The position numbers and the translations under genes are program-made. A DNA stretch of 6,111 nucleotides from positions 1 through 6,111 of the forward strand of contig JASFQI010000314.1 in the NCBI GenBank assembly GCA_050115555.1, written 5' to 3'. Each line of letters starts with the position of its first letter. Position 1 is the stretch's first letter. Under the pieces are notes generated by a model that worked only from the letters and a program-made list of their open reading frames with translations, made no database searches and had not been told where the DNA came from. The stretch comes from JASFQI01 sp050115555 (GTDB taxonomy: Bacteria > Desulfobacterota > DSM-4660 > Desulfatiglandales > HGW-15). Below, piece after piece: positions 5,953 to 6,111 of the stretch.

Positions 5953-6111
5953 TTGACTCGTTTCTTTCGTATCACTTACCCTGACGAGGTGCAAGCCTGG
6001 AGAACAAGAGGCTTGCCACCAAGAGGCAACCCTGGGCCGGGCCCATTGGCGGACCAGGGTGTCCTGAGAGGGAATATCTTGGATACCGACACCCCGCTTG
6101 TCCACGTCCTG
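5953..6111 (+). CDS. Possible 5' end of a divergent gene (TTG start), doubtful
   Basis: From TTG 5953 a plus-strand frame stays open for 53 codons to the window edge. It begins L/M-TRFFRITYPDEVQAW and ends DTDTPLVHVL at the edge. An in-frame stop lies just upstream at 5935-5937, and GAGGT (5936-5940) could be a ribosome binding site at 12 nt, a rather long spacing. About 62 percent of third codon positions are G or C by hand count, and second positions are more balanced, which is weakly coding-like. I do not recognise the protein. If real, it diverges from chaN and the repeats at 5988-6060 lie in its coding region. Confidence 0.22.
   Translation, partial: MTRFFRITYPDEVQAWRTRGLPPRGNPGPGPLADQGVLRGNILDTDTPLVHVL
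5988..6020. repeat. Inverted repeat, 11-bp stem with one bulge
   Basis: GGTGCAAGCCT (5988-5998) pairs with AGGCTTGCCACC (6009-6020) with C6017 bulged, around a 10-nt loop (5999-6008). The inner 8 bp are perfect. Neither strand has a T run after the stem, so it is not a standard intrinsic terminator. It lies about 110 nt upstream of chaN and may be a leader structure, a rho-independent-like end without a U tract, or chance. Confidence 0.6.
6013..6060. repeat. Two further inverted repeats that overlap the first stem
   Basis: TTGCC (6013-6017) can pair with GGCAA (6025-6029), with a 7-nt loop. ACCCTGG (6029-6035) can pair with CCAGGGT (6054-6060), with an 18-nt loop containing the palindrome GGGCCC. 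The middle stem shares bases with both neighbours (6013-6016 and 6029), so it excludes them. An 8-nt direct repeat CAAGAGGC also occurs at 6005-6012 and 6020-6027. No function can be assigned from sequence alone. Confidence 0.45.

Larger units (their letters stand above)
5876..6111. other. Region upstream of chaN without a confident gene
   Basis: These 236 nt precede chaN. No tRNA, known riboswitch, Fur box or convincing promoter was recognised. All three minus-strand frames are open from the window edge for at least 130 nt, and one plus-strand frame is open to the edge, so the tail of an upstream gene or the start of a divergent one cannot be excluded. The clearest signal is a set of inverted repeats between 5988 and 6060, listed separately. 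Confidence 0.5.

Noticed and set aside
4889..5956. A 355-residue open frame on the plus strand opposite chaN
   Set aside because: It mirrors the high-GC codon bias of the opposite gene. The minus-strand frame has a lipobox and clear ChaN motifs, while this one shows no recognisable domain.
5966..5994. TTGCAC-N17-TACGAA as a chaN promoter on the minus strand
   Set aside because: Each hexamer matches consensus at only about half of its positions, so it is not distinguishable from chance.
5872..6105. Minus-strand frame whose stop overlaps the chaN ATG as ATGA
   Set aside because: The overlap is tempting, but the product is Arg, Ser and Trp rich, third codon positions are not GC biased like the neighbouring genes, and no family is recognisable.

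Overview
The window reads as ordinary chromosome from a GC-rich bacterium, most likely a member of the Desulfobacterota (Deltaproteobacteria), perhaps near the Syntrophobacteria. That placement is inferred from the style of the H protein, lipoate ligase and radical SAM proteins and was not tested by any search. No insertion sequence, phage gene, CRISPR array or other mobile element is visible.

Every confident gene lies on the minus strand, so the window is transcribed from high to low coordinates. The order is chaN-like lipoprotein (5875-4862), Nudix hydrolase (4875-4297), hisD (4250-2949), gcvH (2781-2344), lplA (2339-1269), radical SAM protein (1202-111), and then the 5' two thirds of tRNA-Lys(TTT), which runs off the left edge (53-1). 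The first three genes are packed closely (14-nt overlap, then a 46-nt gap). A 167-nt gap separates hisD from gcvH. gcvH and lplA are 4 nt apart, and the radical SAM gene follows after 66 nt. A good sigma70-type promoter sits just upstream of the tRNA.

The most interesting part is gcvH-lplA-radical SAM (about 2781-111). An H-type lipoyl carrier, a two-domain ligase that can load octanoate or lipoate onto it, and a radical SAM enzyme of the type proposed to insert sulfur (the LipS1/LipS2 class, unlike classical LipA) form one gene string without gcvT, gcvP or lpd. This looks like a self-contained, noncanonical lipoate assembly module. Only one of the two LipS-type enzymes described for such pathways is in view, so either its partner lies elsewhere or this enzyme works alone.

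The other genes are household functions: the last two oxidation steps of histidine synthesis (HisD), a zinc-ribbon Nudix hydrolase and a ChaN/TIKI-family lipoprotein. The 236 nt upstream of chaN hold no confident gene but contain overlapping, mutually exclusive inverted repeats. They also hold a possible short open frame on the plus strand that leaves the window on the right.
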